From Micromonospora endophytica (GTDB lineage Bacteria > Actinomycetota > Actinomycetes > Mycobacteriales > Micromonosporaceae), in the NCBI RefSeq assembly GCF_003236305.1, contig NZ_POTX01000033.1:1-36265 (forward strand): 36,265 nucleotides of DNA, written 5' to 3'. Below are positions 1-7,692 of this stretch, one piece after another. Below the pieces are notes generated by a model that did not search any database, had not been told where the DNA came from, and saw only the letters and a list, made by a program, of their open reading frames with translations. A program made the translations under genes and the position numbers. Positions within the stretch are counted from its first letter, which is position 1. Each line of letters begins with the position of its first letter.

Positions 1-19
1 CACTTTCGGTGTAAGGATC

Positions 20-76
20 GGTGTAAGGAAGGGCCCCCTGTTAACGCCTCGTGCATAGCAGGGGTCCCCTTTTAAC
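20..76 (+). repeat. 57-bp intergenic stem-loop repeat, copy 1
   Basis: The same element recurs inverted at 27088-27144 (48 of 57 positions identical by eye; six of the nine mismatches are the six adjacent bases in the middle). It contains two related 17-mers of the form AGGGGYCCCCTNTTAAC separated by GCCTCGTG plus six variable bases. The arms 31-40 and 59-68 pair over 9 of 10 positions, so it can fold into a hairpin with an 18-base loop. Just upstream, CGGTGTAAGGA occurs twice in tandem (7-17 and 19-29). No ORF is inside. Function unknown: terminator, REP-like element or non-autonomous mobile element are all possible. Confidence 0.75.
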
Positions 77-110
77 GGCTGCGGCCCGGCTGCGCCGCGA
101 ATCCGGTCTG

Positions 111-138
111 TTACCGAAAGGTCATTTCCGGTTACCCT
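111..138 (+). promoter_or_regulatory. Candidate promoter of the septum-formation lipoprotein gene
   Basis: TTACCG (111-116) and TACCCT (133-138) are separated by 16 bp, resembling a housekeeping actinobacterial promoter. The leader would be about 40 nt and contains GGGGAGG shortly before the ATG at 183. Prediction only. Confidence 0.4.
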
Positions 139-182
139 GAGGGTGCCGTCGGGGGACGGCCGCTGGCTGGGGAGGCGGCGCC

Positions 183-1079
183 ATGCAGCGTGCGACGAGA
201 ACCCTGATCGCGGCCCTCACCGTGGGAACGCTGCTCGCGGGCTGCGCCGGGGCCGGTGGGCTCGACGGCGACCTGGTCGACGACTGGGCGGCGTTGCCGC
301 CGCCCGGGCCGTTCACCCCGGCCGCCGATCTGTGTCACGAGGCGGACTTCGCCGAGGTGGTGCCCGTCGGCGCGTACGCGCCTGTCGACTGCGCCGCCCC
401 GCATCGGGTGGAGACCGTGCATGTCGGTGCCTTCCCCGCGACCCGGAGCACGCCACCGGAGCACACCTCCACCGAACTGCGCGCGGCCTTCGCCGACTGT
501 GACAAGCGGGCCACCGGCTACGTCGGTGACGAGTGGCGGGCCGGGCGGCTGCGGCTGGCGGTGGCGGTGCCGTCCGAGCCGGGCTGGGCGGCCGGGTCAC
601 GGTGGTACCGCTGCGACCTGATGGAGGTCACCACCGCCGACGTGGGGGCCAAGGTCGTGGTGCGTACCGGCTCGTTGCGTGCTGCCCTGCGTACGCCGTC
701 GGCGCTGCGGCTGGGTTGCCAGCGGGCGCGTACCGATCGGAACCGGGTGGTGCAGGCGCTGGTCCCGGTGGACTGCGCCGAGCGTCACGACGCCGAGTTC
801 GCTGGCGTGTGGCGCTCCCCTGACCGGCCATTCCCGAAGCGCAGCGTCGACTGGGCCCCGTTCTACGCGGGCTGCCGCTCGGTGCTGGCCCGGTACGCCG
901 ACGTGCCAGACGACACCGATCTGGCCTTCCGTACGGACGTGGTGGTCCGCCCGCCCGCGGCCGGGCGATGGCGGCTCGGTGATCGTGGTATCCGCTGCTA
1001 CCTGTGGCTCAGTGACCGGTCGGTGACCGGATCGCTGAAAAATGCCGGCCGGGCGGGCCTGCCGCTCCGGACGAGGTAG
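183..1079 (+). CDS. Septum-formation-domain lipoprotein
   Basis: 298-aa exported lipoprotein. The N-terminus has a short basic start, a hydrophobic stretch and the lipobox LLAGC, with the lipidated Cys at residue 21. The mature part contains two copies of a Cys-rich pattern, VPVGAYAPVDCAAPHRVE and VQALVPVDCAERHDAEF, each followed by a W-containing segment. This matches the actinobacterial Septum_form family (PF13845), whose members are surface proteins with proposed roles in division or envelope function; the exact activity is not established. The ATG at 183 is preceded by GGGGAGG at good spacing and the lipobox fits only this start. It ends 61 bp before nadB on the same strand but has its own promoter-like sequence. 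I see no enzyme motif. Confidence 0.75.
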   Translation: MQRATRTLIAALTVGTLLAGCAGAGGLDGDLVDDWAALPPPGPFTPAADLCHEADFAEVVPVGAYAPVDCAAPHRVETVHVGAFPATRSTPPEHTSTELRAAFADCDKRATGYVGDEWRAGRLRLAVAVPSEPGWAAGSRWYRCDLMEVTTADVGAKVVVRTGSLRAALRTPSALRLGCQRARTDRNRVVQALVPVDCAERHDAEFAGVWRSPDRPFPKRSVDWAPFYAGCRSVLARYADVPDDTDLAFRTDVVVRPPAAGRWRLGDRGIRCYLWLSDRSVTGSLKNAGRAGLPLRTR

Positions 1080-1140
1080 CCGAAACCACTCGTCCCGCCC
1101 CCGCGGCCCGAGTCGAGATCTCTTCGGGTTGACTGTGGGC

Positions 1141-2835
1141 ATGGAGTCACCGACCAAGGGACTGCCCGCCCTGCCGAATCTGTTGGCTGCTCCGGCACCG
1201 GGCTGGGTGGAGAGCACCGACGTGATCGTGGTCGGCTCCGGGGTCGCCGGGCTGACCGCCGCACTGCACCTGCGTGAGGCCGGGCTGCACGTCACAGTGG
1301 TCACCAAGGTCAACATCGATGACGGCTCGACCCGCTGGGCGCAGGGTGGCGTGGCCGCCGTGCTCGATCCGGCGGACAGCCCGGAGATGCACGCCTCGGA
1401 CACCGAGATCGCCGGGGTCGGCCTCTGTGACCCGGCGGCGGTACGAGTCCTGGTGGAGGAGGGCCCGATCCGGCTGCGTGAGCTGATGCGTCTCGGCGCG
1501 GAGTTCGACCGCGGACCCGATGGCTCGCTGATGCTCACCCGGGAGGGCGGGCACCGGGCGGACCGCATCGTGCACGCCGGCGGCGACGCGACCGGCGCGG
1601 AGATCCAGCGGGCCCTGCACGAGGCGGTTCGCCGTGACCCGTGGATCCGCCTGGTCGAGCACGCCCTGGTGCTGGATCTGCTCCGTGCCCCCGGCGACGG
1701 CCCGGACGGGCTGGGACCGGCCTGTGGCGTCACCCTGCACGTCCTCGGCGAGGGCAGCGAGGATGGCGTCGGTGCCCTGCTGGCCCGGGCGGTGGTGCTG
1801 GCGACCGGCGGAATGGGCCAGATCTTCGCGGCGACCACGAATCCCGCGGTCTCCACAGGTGACGGGGTGGCGCTGGCCATGCGCGCCGGTGCCGTCGTCA
1901 CCGACGTGGAGTTCGTGCAGTTCCACCCGACCGCGCTGATCGTGCCGGAGCACTCCCGGGTGCCCGGTGCCGGCCACGCCCAGCAGCCGCTGGTATCCGA
2001 GGCGTTGCGGGGTGAGGGCGCGCATCTGGTGGACGCCGACGGCAAGCGGTTCATGCTCGGCCAGCACGAACTGGCCGAACTGGCACCACGGGACGTGGTG
2101 GCCAAGGGCATCCACCGCGTACTGATGGCCACCGGCGCCGACCATGTCTATCTCGACGCCCGCCATCTCGGCGGCGACTTCCTGGCCGGGCGGTTCCCGA
2201 CCATCGTCGCCTCGTGCCTGGCCATCGGGGTCGACCCGGGGGCCGACCTGATCCCGGTCGCGCCAGCCGCGCACTACGCCTCCGGCGGGGTCCGCACCGA
2301 CCTGCACGGCCGCACCTCCATCCCGGGCCTGTACGCCTGCGGCGAGGTCGCCTGCACCGGCGTGCACGGTGCCAACCGACTGGCCAGCAACTCGCTGTTG
2401 GAGGGGCTCGTCTTCTCCCGACGGATCGCCGACCACATCGCCTCCGGTCTGCCCGAGCAGGCCCGTCCGGCGGAGACGGGGGCGTGGCGGGGCGGCGCCG
2501 GCTGGGCGGTGCCGGCCGCGACGACGCCGCCGCTCCAGCGGGCGATGACCCGGGGCGCCGGTGTGCTCCGTTCGTCCGCGACGCTCGACGCGACGGCTGC
2601 CGAACTCGTCGAACTCGGTGCCGGGCGGGGTACCCCCCGCACCGCCGACTGGGAGGCGACGAACCTGCTCACGGTGGCGGCGGCGCTGGTCGCGGCCGCG
2701 TACGCCCGGCAGGAGACCCGGGGTTGCCACTGGCGGGAGGACTTCCCCTCGGCAGACGAACGGTGGCGCGGTCACCTGTTGAGTGCGATCGGGGCGGAGA
2801 GCCAACTGACCACGCGGTGGGAGGAGAACCGGTGA
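1141..2835 (+). CDS. nadB: L-aspartate oxidase
   Basis: 564-aa FAD enzyme oxidising L-aspartate to iminoaspartate, the first step of de novo NAD synthesis. Seen: dinucleotide-binding VGSGVAG at residues 31-37, the fumarate-reductase-family segment GSTRWAQGGVAAV, EFVQFHPTAL, RDVVAKGI, HYASGGVRTDLHG, and the C-terminal FAD-contacting GANRLASNSLLEGLVF. Length is normal for the family (about 530-570). The ATG at 1141 is preferred because upstream in-frame sequence from 1042 reads as non-coding Arg/Pro/Gly-rich residues; GTG 1135 is an alternative and no clear Shine-Dalgarno is visible. Its stop overlaps the nadC start by 4 nt (GTGA). No nadA is present in this window, so quinolinate synthase must lie elsewhere. 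Confidence 0.95.
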   Translation: MESPTKGLPALPNLLAAPAPGWVESTDVIVVGSGVAGLTAALHLREAGLHVTVVTKVNIDDGSTRWAQGGVAAVLDPADSPEMHASDTEIAGVGLCDPAAVRVLVEEGPIRLRELMRLGAEFDRGPDGSLMLTREGGHRADRIVHAGGDATGAEIQRALHEAVRRDPWIRLVEHALVLDLLRAPGDGPDGLGPACGVTLHVLGEGSEDGVGALLARAVVLATGGMGQIFAATTNPAVSTGDGVALAMRAGAVVTDVEFVQFHPTALIVPEHSRVPGAGHAQQPLVSEALRGEGAHLVDADGKRFMLGQHELAELAPRDVVAKGIHRVLMATGADHVYLDARHLGGDFLAGRFPTIVASCLAIGVDPGADLIPVAPAAHYASGGVRTDLHGRTSIPGLYACGEVACTGVHGANRLASNSLLEGLVFSRRIADHIASGLPEQARPAETGAWRGGAGWAVPAATTPPLQRAMTRGAGVLRSSATLDATAAELVELGAGRGTPRTADWEATNLLTVAAALVAAAYARQETRGCHWREDFPSADERWRGHLLSAIGAESQLTTRWEENR

Positions 2836-3737
2836 GCGGGATGACGGCGGCCCGGGAGCGGGAGTTGCGCGAGGCCGGACTGGACCCGGAGCAGGTACGC
2901 CTGATCATCGACGGCGCGCTGGCCGAGGACCTCGGTCCGGACCTGCGTGACGTGACGAGCGTGGCGACGATTCCGGTGACCCAGACCGGCACCGCCGACG
3001 TGGTGGCCCGCGCCGACGGTGTGGTGGCCGGGTTGGCTGTCGCCGCGGCCGTCTTCGAACTGACCGCCCAGTTGACCGGGACGGGTCGTACCGTCGAGGT
3101 GTCGATGGTGGCCCGCGACGGCGCGCGGGTGGCCCGCGGCGCTGTGCTGGCCACGGTGACCGGCCCGACCCGGACCCTGCTCACCGCCGAGCGGACCGCG
3201 CTCAACCTGCTCTGCCGGATGTCCGGGGTGGCCACCCACACCCGGGCCTGGGCGGACGCGCTGGCCGGCAGCAAGGCGATGGTCCTCGACACCCGCAAGA
3301 CCACGCCGGGCCTGCGCGCCCTGGAGAAGTACGCGGTGCGGGCGGGCGGTGGCACGAACAAGCGGATGGGCCTGCACGACGTCGCCATGATCAAGGACAA
3401 CCACAAGTACGCCGCAGGCGGGGTGGCCGCCGCCTACCGGCGGGTCCGCGAGGCGTTCCCGGACGTGCCGGTGCAGGTGGAGGTGGACACGCTCGCCGAG
3501 GCGGTGGAGGCGGTCGAGGCGGGGGCGACGTTCCTGCTGCTGGACAACATGTCCCCGGCACTGCTCGCCGAGGTGGTGGCGGTGGTCGGCGACCGGGCCG
3601 AGTTGGAGGCGACCGGTGGGCTGACCCTCGCCGACGCCGCCGAGGTGGGTGCCACCGGCGTCGACTTCCTCTCCGTGGGCGCGCTCACCCACTCCTCGCC
3701 GATCCTGGACATCGCCCTGGACCTGCGCACGGAGTGA
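2832..3737 (+). CDS. nadC: Nicotinate-nucleotide pyrophosphorylase (carboxylating)
   Basis: 301-aa quinolinate phosphoribosyltransferase: converts quinolinate and PRPP to nicotinate mononucleotide, CO2 and PPi. Family signatures seen: AERTALNLLCRMSGVAT, MVLDTRKTTPGLRALEKYAV, GGTNKRMGLHDVAMIKDNH and the C-terminal barrel segment ATGGLTLADAAEVG. Length matches the usual 280-300 aa. The GTG at 2832 overlaps the nadB stop in a GTGA tetranucleotide, implying translational coupling; ATG 2841 is the alternative. GGAG of GAGGAGAACC just upstream can serve as ribosome-binding site. Confidence 0.96.
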   Translation: MSGMTAARERELREAGLDPEQVRLIIDGALAEDLGPDLRDVTSVATIPVTQTGTADVVARADGVVAGLAVAAAVFELTAQLTGTGRTVEVSMVARDGARVARGAVLATVTGPTRTLLTAERTALNLLCRMSGVATHTRAWADALAGSKAMVLDTRKTTPGLRALEKYAVRAGGGTNKRMGLHDVAMIKDNHKYAAGGVAAAYRRVREAFPDVPVQVEVDTLAEAVEAVEAGATFLLLDNMSPALLAEVVAVVGDRAELEATGGLTLADAAEVGATGVDFLSVGALTHSSPILDIALDLRTE

Positions 3738-3744
3738 ACCCGTC

Positions 3745-3750
3745 TAGGCT
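3745..3750 (+). promoter_or_regulatory. -10 hexamer for leaderless coaX
   Basis: TAGGCT followed by six bases and then the GTG start of coaX at 3757. No Shine-Dalgarno sequence lies in between, so a leaderless mRNA starting at the GTG is predicted, in addition to read-through from nadBC. No good -35 is visible. Confidence 0.5.
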
Positions 3751-3756
3751 TCGTGC

Positions 3757-4515
3757 GTGCTGCTCTGCATCGACATCGGGAACACCAACACTGTGCTGGC
3801 GACCTTCGACGGCGACAAGCTGGTGCACTCCTGGCGGATCAAGACCGACGCCCGCTCGACCGCCGACGAGCTGGGTCTGATGTTTCGTGGCCTGCTCGCC
3901 GCGGACGCCGTCGAGATCACCGGTGTCGCGGCCTGTTCGACAGTGCCGGCCGCGCTGCGTTCGCTGCGGACCATGCTGACCCGCTACTACGGGGAACTGC
4001 CGAGTGTGATCGTGGAACCCGGGGTACGCACCGGGGTGCAGTTGGCGATCGACAACCCGAAGGAGGTCGGCGCCGACCGGGTGGTGAACACGCTCGCCGC
4101 CTACACCCTCTACGGTGGGCCGTCGATCGTCGTCGACTTCGGCACCACCACCAACTTCGACGTGATCAGTGGCCGGGGTGAGTTCCTCGGCGGTGCGTTC
4201 GCGCCGGGCATCGAGATCTCCTTCGACGCGCTCGCCGCCCGCGCCGCCCAGTTGCGCAAGGTGGAAGCGACCCGACCCCGCTCGGTGATCGGCAAGAACA
4301 CCGTCGAATGCCTTCAGGCCGGGCTGTACTTCGGCTTCGCCGGACAGGTGGACCGGATCGTCGAGCGGATGACCGCCGAGCTGGGGGAGTTGAAGGCGGT
4401 GATCGCCACCGGCGGGTTGGCGTCGCTGGTCCTCAACGAGTGCCACACCATCACTCACCACGAACCGATGATCACCCTGATCGGCCTGCGCATGGTGTAC
4501 GAGCGCAACGTCTGA
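3757..4515 (+). CDS. coaX: Type III pantothenate kinase
   Basis: 252-aa ASKHA-fold kinase phosphorylating pantothenate in CoA synthesis. Seen: N-terminal phosphate-binding CIDIGNTNTVLATFDG, then VGADRVVNTLAAYTLYGG, the second phosphate motif VVDFGTTTNFDVI and GGAFAPGIEIS, all typical of CoaX. Length is the family norm. The GTG start lies 19 bp after the nadC stop and is preceded by TAGGCT at leaderless spacing. The stop is only 6 bp from the stop of the convergent methyltransferase gene, with no obvious terminator between them. Placement beside nadBC and lysS matches the order I recall for other actinobacteria. Confidence 0.95.
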   Translation: MLLCIDIGNTNTVLATFDGDKLVHSWRIKTDARSTADELGLMFRGLLAADAVEITGVAACSTVPAALRSLRTMLTRYYGELPSVIVEPGVRTGVQLAIDNPKEVGADRVVNTLAAYTLYGGPSIVVDFGTTTNFDVISGRGEFLGGAFAPGIEISFDALAARAAQLRKVEATRPRSVIGKNTVECLQAGLYFGFAGQVDRIVERMTAELGELKAVIATGGLASLVLNECHTITHHEPMITLIGLRMVYERNV

Positions 4516-4521
4516 CCAGGT

Positions 4522-5295
4522 TCAGGTTCGTCGGGCGCGGGCTACCAGGGTGCGGTACGGGAGCTTCACGGTTTCCTGGCCGGCCAGGTCGGGGTGGGTG
4601 TCCAGCAGTTCGTGGACCTCCCGGTCGACGTCGGCGCGCCGCTGCGGGGTGGCGGTGAGGTAGTGGGAGCGGGTGCGGATCAGTCCGCGCAGGTCGTCCC
4701 GGGTCAGTTCGGTGGTGTGGGTGAACTCGGCCCATTCGAGTGGGCCGAAGGCGTCGCCGAAGTCGGTGACGGTTTGGCGCAGGTGATCGACCGTGTCCCC
4801 GATCTCGGCGATCCGGCTCAGCTCGGTCACCCAGGTGACCTGGTCGTCGCGCAGGTTCCAGATCGGGGCGAAGACACCGCCGGGTCGCAGCACCCGGGCG
4901 ATCTCCGGGTGGGCTGCGGTCCGGTCGAACCAGTGGTACGCCTGGCCGGCGAGGACGGCGTCGGCGTACCCGTCGGGCAACGGCATCGACTCGGCACTAC
5001 CAGCCAGCGGGCGTACGTCGGCGGTGGCCGCGGCCAGTTGGGCGCGCATGCCGGGATCGGGTTCGACGGCCGTGACCTGGTGGCCCAGGCTGAGCAGGTC
5101 CCGGGTGAGGATGCCGGTGCCGGCCGCCAGGTCGACCACCCGGGGCCGGCCCGACGCCGCCCGGTCGGCTGCCTGGGCGGGGGGAGCGAGGCCGGTGAGC
5201 GCCCAGCGTAGGGCGGCGCGGGGATAGCGGGGGCGGAACCGGTCGTAGTCGGCGGCGGCCGCGCCGAAGGAGAGGGCCTCGGTGGGCTCGGTCAT
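4522..5295 (-). CDS. Class I SAM-dependent methyltransferase
   Basis: 257-aa protein with a Rossmann methyltransferase core: VVDLAAGTGILTRDLLSLG (motif I, AdoMet binding), AVEPDPGM (motif II acidic residue), AEIARVLRPGGVFAPIWN-like post-motif region. It resembles the Methyltransf_11/25 type (UbiE/SmtA-like, often annotated as trans-aconitate or generic methyltransferase). Substrate unknown. The ATG at 5295 starts MTEPTEALSFG, where similarity to the family begins; it follows TAGCCT by 7 nt without a Shine-Dalgarno, hence probably leaderless. Divergent from lysS, with 91 bp between the starts. Confidence 0.85.
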   Translation of the reverse strand: MTEPTEALSFGAAAADYDRFRPRYPRAALRWALTGLAPPAQAADRAASGRPRVVDLAAGTGILTRDLLSLGHQVTAVEPDPGMRAQLAAATADVRPLAGSAESMPLPDGYADAVLAGQAYHWFDRTAAHPEIARVLRPGGVFAPIWNLRDDQVTWVTELSRIAEIGDTVDHLRQTVTDFGDAFGPLEWAEFTHTTELTRDDLRGLIRTRSHYLTATPQRRADVDREVHELLDTHPDLAGQETVKLPYRTLVARARRT

Positions 5296-5302
5296 GGCCG
5301 GC

Positions 5303-5308
5303 AGGCTA
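5303..5308 (-). promoter_or_regulatory. -10 hexamer for leaderless methyltransferase gene
   Basis: On the minus strand TAGCCT is followed by seven bases and the ATG at 5295. No ribosome-binding site fits the short interval. -35 not recognisable. Confidence 0.45.
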
Positions 5309-5386
5309 TCCGGTAACGGTCGTCTGGGGGCTTGAGTACGCTCGGGGCTTGACCCCGCCCGAATTCTCCCGTCGAGGAAGCGTGCC

Positions 5387-6895
5387 GTGACCCAGCAGAG
5401 CCCCGTGCCAGTCGATCCCGCCGACGACCTTCCCGAGCAGATGAAGGTCCGCCGGGAGAAGCGAGAGCGGATGCTCGCCGACGGCGTGGAGCCGTACCCG
5501 GTCAGTTTTCCGCGTACCAGCACCCTGGCCGAGGTTCGGGCGCGCTACGCCGACCTGCCCACCGACACCGCGACCGGCGACCGGGTCTCGGTCACCGGTC
5601 GGGTGATCTTCGTACGAAACACCGGCAAGCTCTGCTTCGCCAACCTGCGGGACGGCGACGGCACCGAGATCCAGGCGATGTTCTCGCTGGACCGGGTCGG
5701 CGCGGAGCGGCTGGAGGACTGGAAGCGGCTGGTCGACCTCGGTGATCTCGTGGGAGTCACCGGCGAGGTGATCACCAGTCGCCGGGGTGAGTTGTCGGTG
5801 CTCGCCGAGCAGTGGGCCGTCACCGCCAAGGCGTTGCGTCCGCTGCCGGTGGCGCACAAGCCGCTCAGCGAGGAGGCCCGGGTCCGGCAGCGCTACGTCG
5901 ATTTGATCGTGCGTCCGCAGGCGCGGCAGATGGTCCGCACCCGGGCCGCCGCGGTACGCAGCCTGCGCGATTCACTGCACGGGCAGGGTTTCCTCGAGGT
6001 GGAGACCCCGATGCTCCAGTTGCTGCACGGCGGAGCGACCGCCCGGCCTTTCGTGACCCACAGCAATGCGCTCGACACCGATCTGTATCTAAGAATCGCG
6101 CCGGAACTGTTTCTCAAGCGCGCCGTGGTCGGTGGCGTCGAGCGGGTCTTCGAGATCAACCGCAACTTCCGTAATGAGGGCATCGACTCTTCACACTCGC
6201 CGGAGTTCGCGATGCTGGAGGCGTACCAGGCGTACGGCGACTACAACACCATGGCTGAGTTGACCCGGAATCTGGTGCAACAGGCGGCGATCGCGGTCTC
6301 TGGCTCGACGGTGGTCACCCATGCTGGCGGTCGTGAGTTCGACCTGGGCGGCCAGTGGCGTTCGGTCAGTCTGTTCGGCGTGCTTTCCGAGGCGCTCGGT
6401 GAGGAGGTCACGGTCCACACCGACCGGGCCCGCCTGGTGGAGTACGCGGACAAGGTGGGCGTGGCCGTCGATCCCAAGTGGGGGCCGGGCAAGCTGGCCG
6501 AGGAGTTGTTCGAGGAGTTGGTCGTACCGGGCCTTGAGGCGCCAACTTTCGTGCGCGACTACCCGGAGGAGACCAGCCCGCTCACCCGGGGGCACCGCGG
6601 TGAGCCGGGGCTGGCCGAGAAGTGGGACCTGTATGTGCTCGGGTTCGAACTCGCCACCGCGTACTCCGAGCTGGTCGACCCGGTGGTACAGCGGGAACGG
6701 CTGGTCACCCAGGCGCAGTTGGCCGCCCGCGGCGACGACGAGGCGATGCGGCTGGACGAGGACTTTCTCCGGGCGATGGAGTACGGAATGCCGCCGGCCG
6801 GTGGCATGGGAATGGGAATCGACCGGCTCCTGATGGCGCTCACCGGCCTGGGAATTCGGGAAACCATCCTCTTCCCGTTGGTGCGCCCTGAGTAG
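5387..6895 (+). CDS. lysS: Lysyl-tRNA synthetase, class II
   Basis: 502-aa class II aminoacyl-tRNA synthetase charging tRNA-Lys. Seen: N-terminal OB-fold anticodon-binding domain (about residues 60-160), motif 2 region [12 protein letters not shown] followed by [22 protein letters not shown] and motif 3 [13 protein letters not shown]. Length equals the stand-alone bacterial enzyme (E. coli about 505 aa), not the LysX fusion type. GTG start at 5387 is supported by GAGGAAG six bases upstream. Rare CTA-AGA codons occur at about 6090, unusual for this GC-rich gene. Followed by lsr2 and clpC as in many actinobacteria. Confidence 0.97.
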   Translation: MTQQSPVPVDPADDLPEQMKVRREKRERMLADGVEPYPVSFPRTSTLAEVRARYADLPTDTATGDRVSVTGRVIFVRNTGKLCFANLRDGDGTEIQAMFSLDRVGAERLEDWKRLVDLGDLVGVTGEVITSRRGELSVLAEQWAVTAKALRPLPVAHKPLSEEARVRQRYVDLIVRPQARQMVRTRAAAVRSLRDSLHGQGFLEVETPMLQLLHGGATARPFVTHSNALDTDLYLRIAPELFLKRAVVGGVERVFEINRNFRNEGIDSSHSPEFAMLEAYQAYGDYNTMAELTRNLVQQAAIAVSGSTVVTHAGGREFDLGGQWRSVSLFGVLSEALGEEVTVHTDRARLVEYADKVGVAVDPKWGPGKLAEELFEELVVPGLEAPTFVRDYPEETSPLTRGHRGEPGLAEKWDLYVLGFELATAYSELVDPVVQRERLVTQAQLAARGDDEAMRLDEDFLRAMEYGMPPAGGMGMGIDRLLMALTGLGIRETILFPLVRPE

Positions 6896-6921
6896 TCGGT
6901 ACGAAACTTACCGGCTCGTTA

Positions 6922-6940
6922 CCGCGTCCTATTGACGCGG
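6922..6940 (+). terminator. Hairpin after lysS, overlapping the lsr2 -35
   Basis: CCGCGTC (6922-6928) and GACGCGG (6934-6940) are perfect 7-bp arms around a 5-base loop, 26 bp after the lysS stop. No T-run follows. The right arm includes most of the TTGACG that looks like the lsr2 -35 box, so it may be a terminator, an operator, or both. Confidence 0.4.
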
Positions 6941-6962
6941 CAAGCATCGTACGGGTTATTGT
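6932..6962 (+). promoter_or_regulatory. Candidate lsr2 promoter
   Basis: TTGACG (6932-6937) and TATTGT (6957-6962), spacing 19 bp (18 if TTATTG is used). Predicted leader about 40 nt, carrying GGAAAGGA before the start at 7010. Confidence 0.45.
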
Positions 6963-7009
6963 GCTCTTGCAGTTGGCAGTAGTAGCCCTGCTGGAAAGGA
7001 ATGTGGGAC

Positions 7010-7360
7010 GTGGCCAAGCAGATCATTCACAAGCTGGTCGATGACCTGGACGGCGGGGACGCGGACGAGACCGTCAAGTTCGCGCTCGACGGCGTCCAGT
7101 ACGAGATCGACCTGTCGAGTTCGAACGCCGAGAAATTGCGTGACGTATTCGCGCAGTACATCGCTCACGGCACGAAGGTGGGCCGGGGTGGTGTGGTCGT
7201 GGGTGGTCGGGCCGCTCGCGGCCGGGGTGGTGCCACGGCTGATCGCGAGCAGAACAAGGCCATCCGGGCCTGGGCGCGTAAGGCCGGCAAGGACATCTCC
7301 GACCGGGGTCGGATCCCGCAGGAGATCGTCGACGAGTACCACGCCAAGGCCGGTCACTGA
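7010..7360 (+). CDS. lsr2: Nucleoid-associated protein Lsr2
   Basis: 116-aa H-NS-like DNA-bridging protein that silences AT-rich and foreign DNA. The N-terminal dimerisation domain reads MAKQIIHKLVDDLDGG, and the C-terminal DNA-binding domain contains AIRAWARKAG and the minor-groove-inserting RGR in ISDRGRIPQEIVDEYHA. A Gly/Arg-rich linker joins them. The GTG at 7010 is chosen over the ATG at 7001: GGAAAGGA ends at 7000, leaving no spacing for the ATG but about 9 nt for the GTG, and the resulting N-terminus matches known Lsr2. Located between lysS and clpC, its usual position. A strong hairpin terminator follows. Confidence 0.95.
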   Translation: MAKQIIHKLVDDLDGGDADETVKFALDGVQYEIDLSSSNAEKLRDVFAQYIAHGTKVGRGGVVVGGRAARGRGGATADREQNKAIRAWARKAGKDISDRGRIPQEIVDEYHAKAGH

Positions 7361-7380
7361 TCCGGCTCTGAGTCATCAGC

Positions 7381-7413
7381 GGTGCCGGTCCGGAAGTCGT
7401 CCGGGCCGGCACC
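7381..7413 (+). terminator. lsr2 terminator
   Basis: Arms 7381-7393 and 7401-7413 form a 13-bp stem with a single T-G wobble around a 7-base loop, 20 bp after the lsr2 stop. No strong T-tract, as is common in high-GC actinobacteria. Confidence 0.7.
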
Positions 7414-7450
7414 TGCCCTTCCGGCCGGGACATGCTGCCCTTCCGGGACG

Positions 7451-7488
7451 TTTGACAACTTTTGTCTGGATCGCGGGGGATTGTCAAA
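7451..7488. promoter_or_regulatory. Inverted repeat TTTGACAA / TTGTCAAA
   Basis: Perfect 8-bp arms (7451-7458 and 7481-7488) separated by 22 bp. A smaller dyad GACAA-CTT-TTGTC (7454-7466) and AACTTT/AAAGTT (7457-7462, 7486-7491) are nested in it. AT-rich relative to surroundings. Possibly protein-binding sites; no regulator can be named. Confidence 0.4.
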
Positions 7489-7558
7489 GTTCGCGCCGGG
7501 TGTCGTCCCGGCGGCGAACCTCCGTGTGCCGCCGGGACTATTCGCCCTCGGACCGGCG

Positions 7559-7601
7559 TTGTCCACAACCGGTGGATGTCTTGTCCACACCCTGTGGATG
7601 G
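7559..7601. promoter_or_regulatory. Cluster of DnaA boxes
   Basis: TTGTCCACA occurs exactly at 7559-7567 and again at 7581-7589, and CCATCCACA is on the minus strand at 7593-7601. All three fit the Streptomyces DnaA-box consensus as I recall it. A degenerate CTGTCCACC follows around 7617. Three consensus boxes within 43 bp is well above chance. No dnaA or dnaN is near, so this is not obviously oriC; a DnaA-titrating or regulatory cluster is more likely. Confidence 0.6.
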
Positions 7602-7675
7602 CGTCGAGGAGGATGCTGTCCACCCCGCCGGGGGCCTCCGTGCGGCGTCCCGACGGTCTGCGGGTGCCTACCGAA

Positions 7676-7692
7676 TTTCGCTCTGCGCGTAC
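7676..7692 (+). promoter_or_regulatory. ClgR-like operator upstream of clpC
   Basis: TTTCGC-TCTGC-GCGTAC resembles the CGC-N5-GCG core recognised by ClgR, the actinobacterial activator of clp genes. Two bases inside the spacer deviate from the corynebacterial consensus as I remember it. It is about 110 bp upstream of TAGAGT (7799-7804), a candidate clpC -10, which is rather distant. Confidence 0.3.

Noticed and set aside
597-2805. Long minus-strand frames opposite the lipoprotein and nadB
   Set aside because: Low-complexity Ser/Arg/Pro/Thr composition typical of antisense reading in high-GC DNA; nadB is clear on the plus strand.
7001-7009. ATG at 7001 as lsr2 start
   Set aside because: The ribosome-binding site GGAAAGGA ends directly at 7000, leaving no spacing; GTG 7010 gives the family-typical MAKQIIHKLVDDLDGG.
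7559-7601. DnaA boxes taken as the chromosome origin
   Set aside because: Only about four boxes and no dnaA, dnaN, recF or AT-rich unwinding element nearby; oriC in these bacteria has many more boxes.
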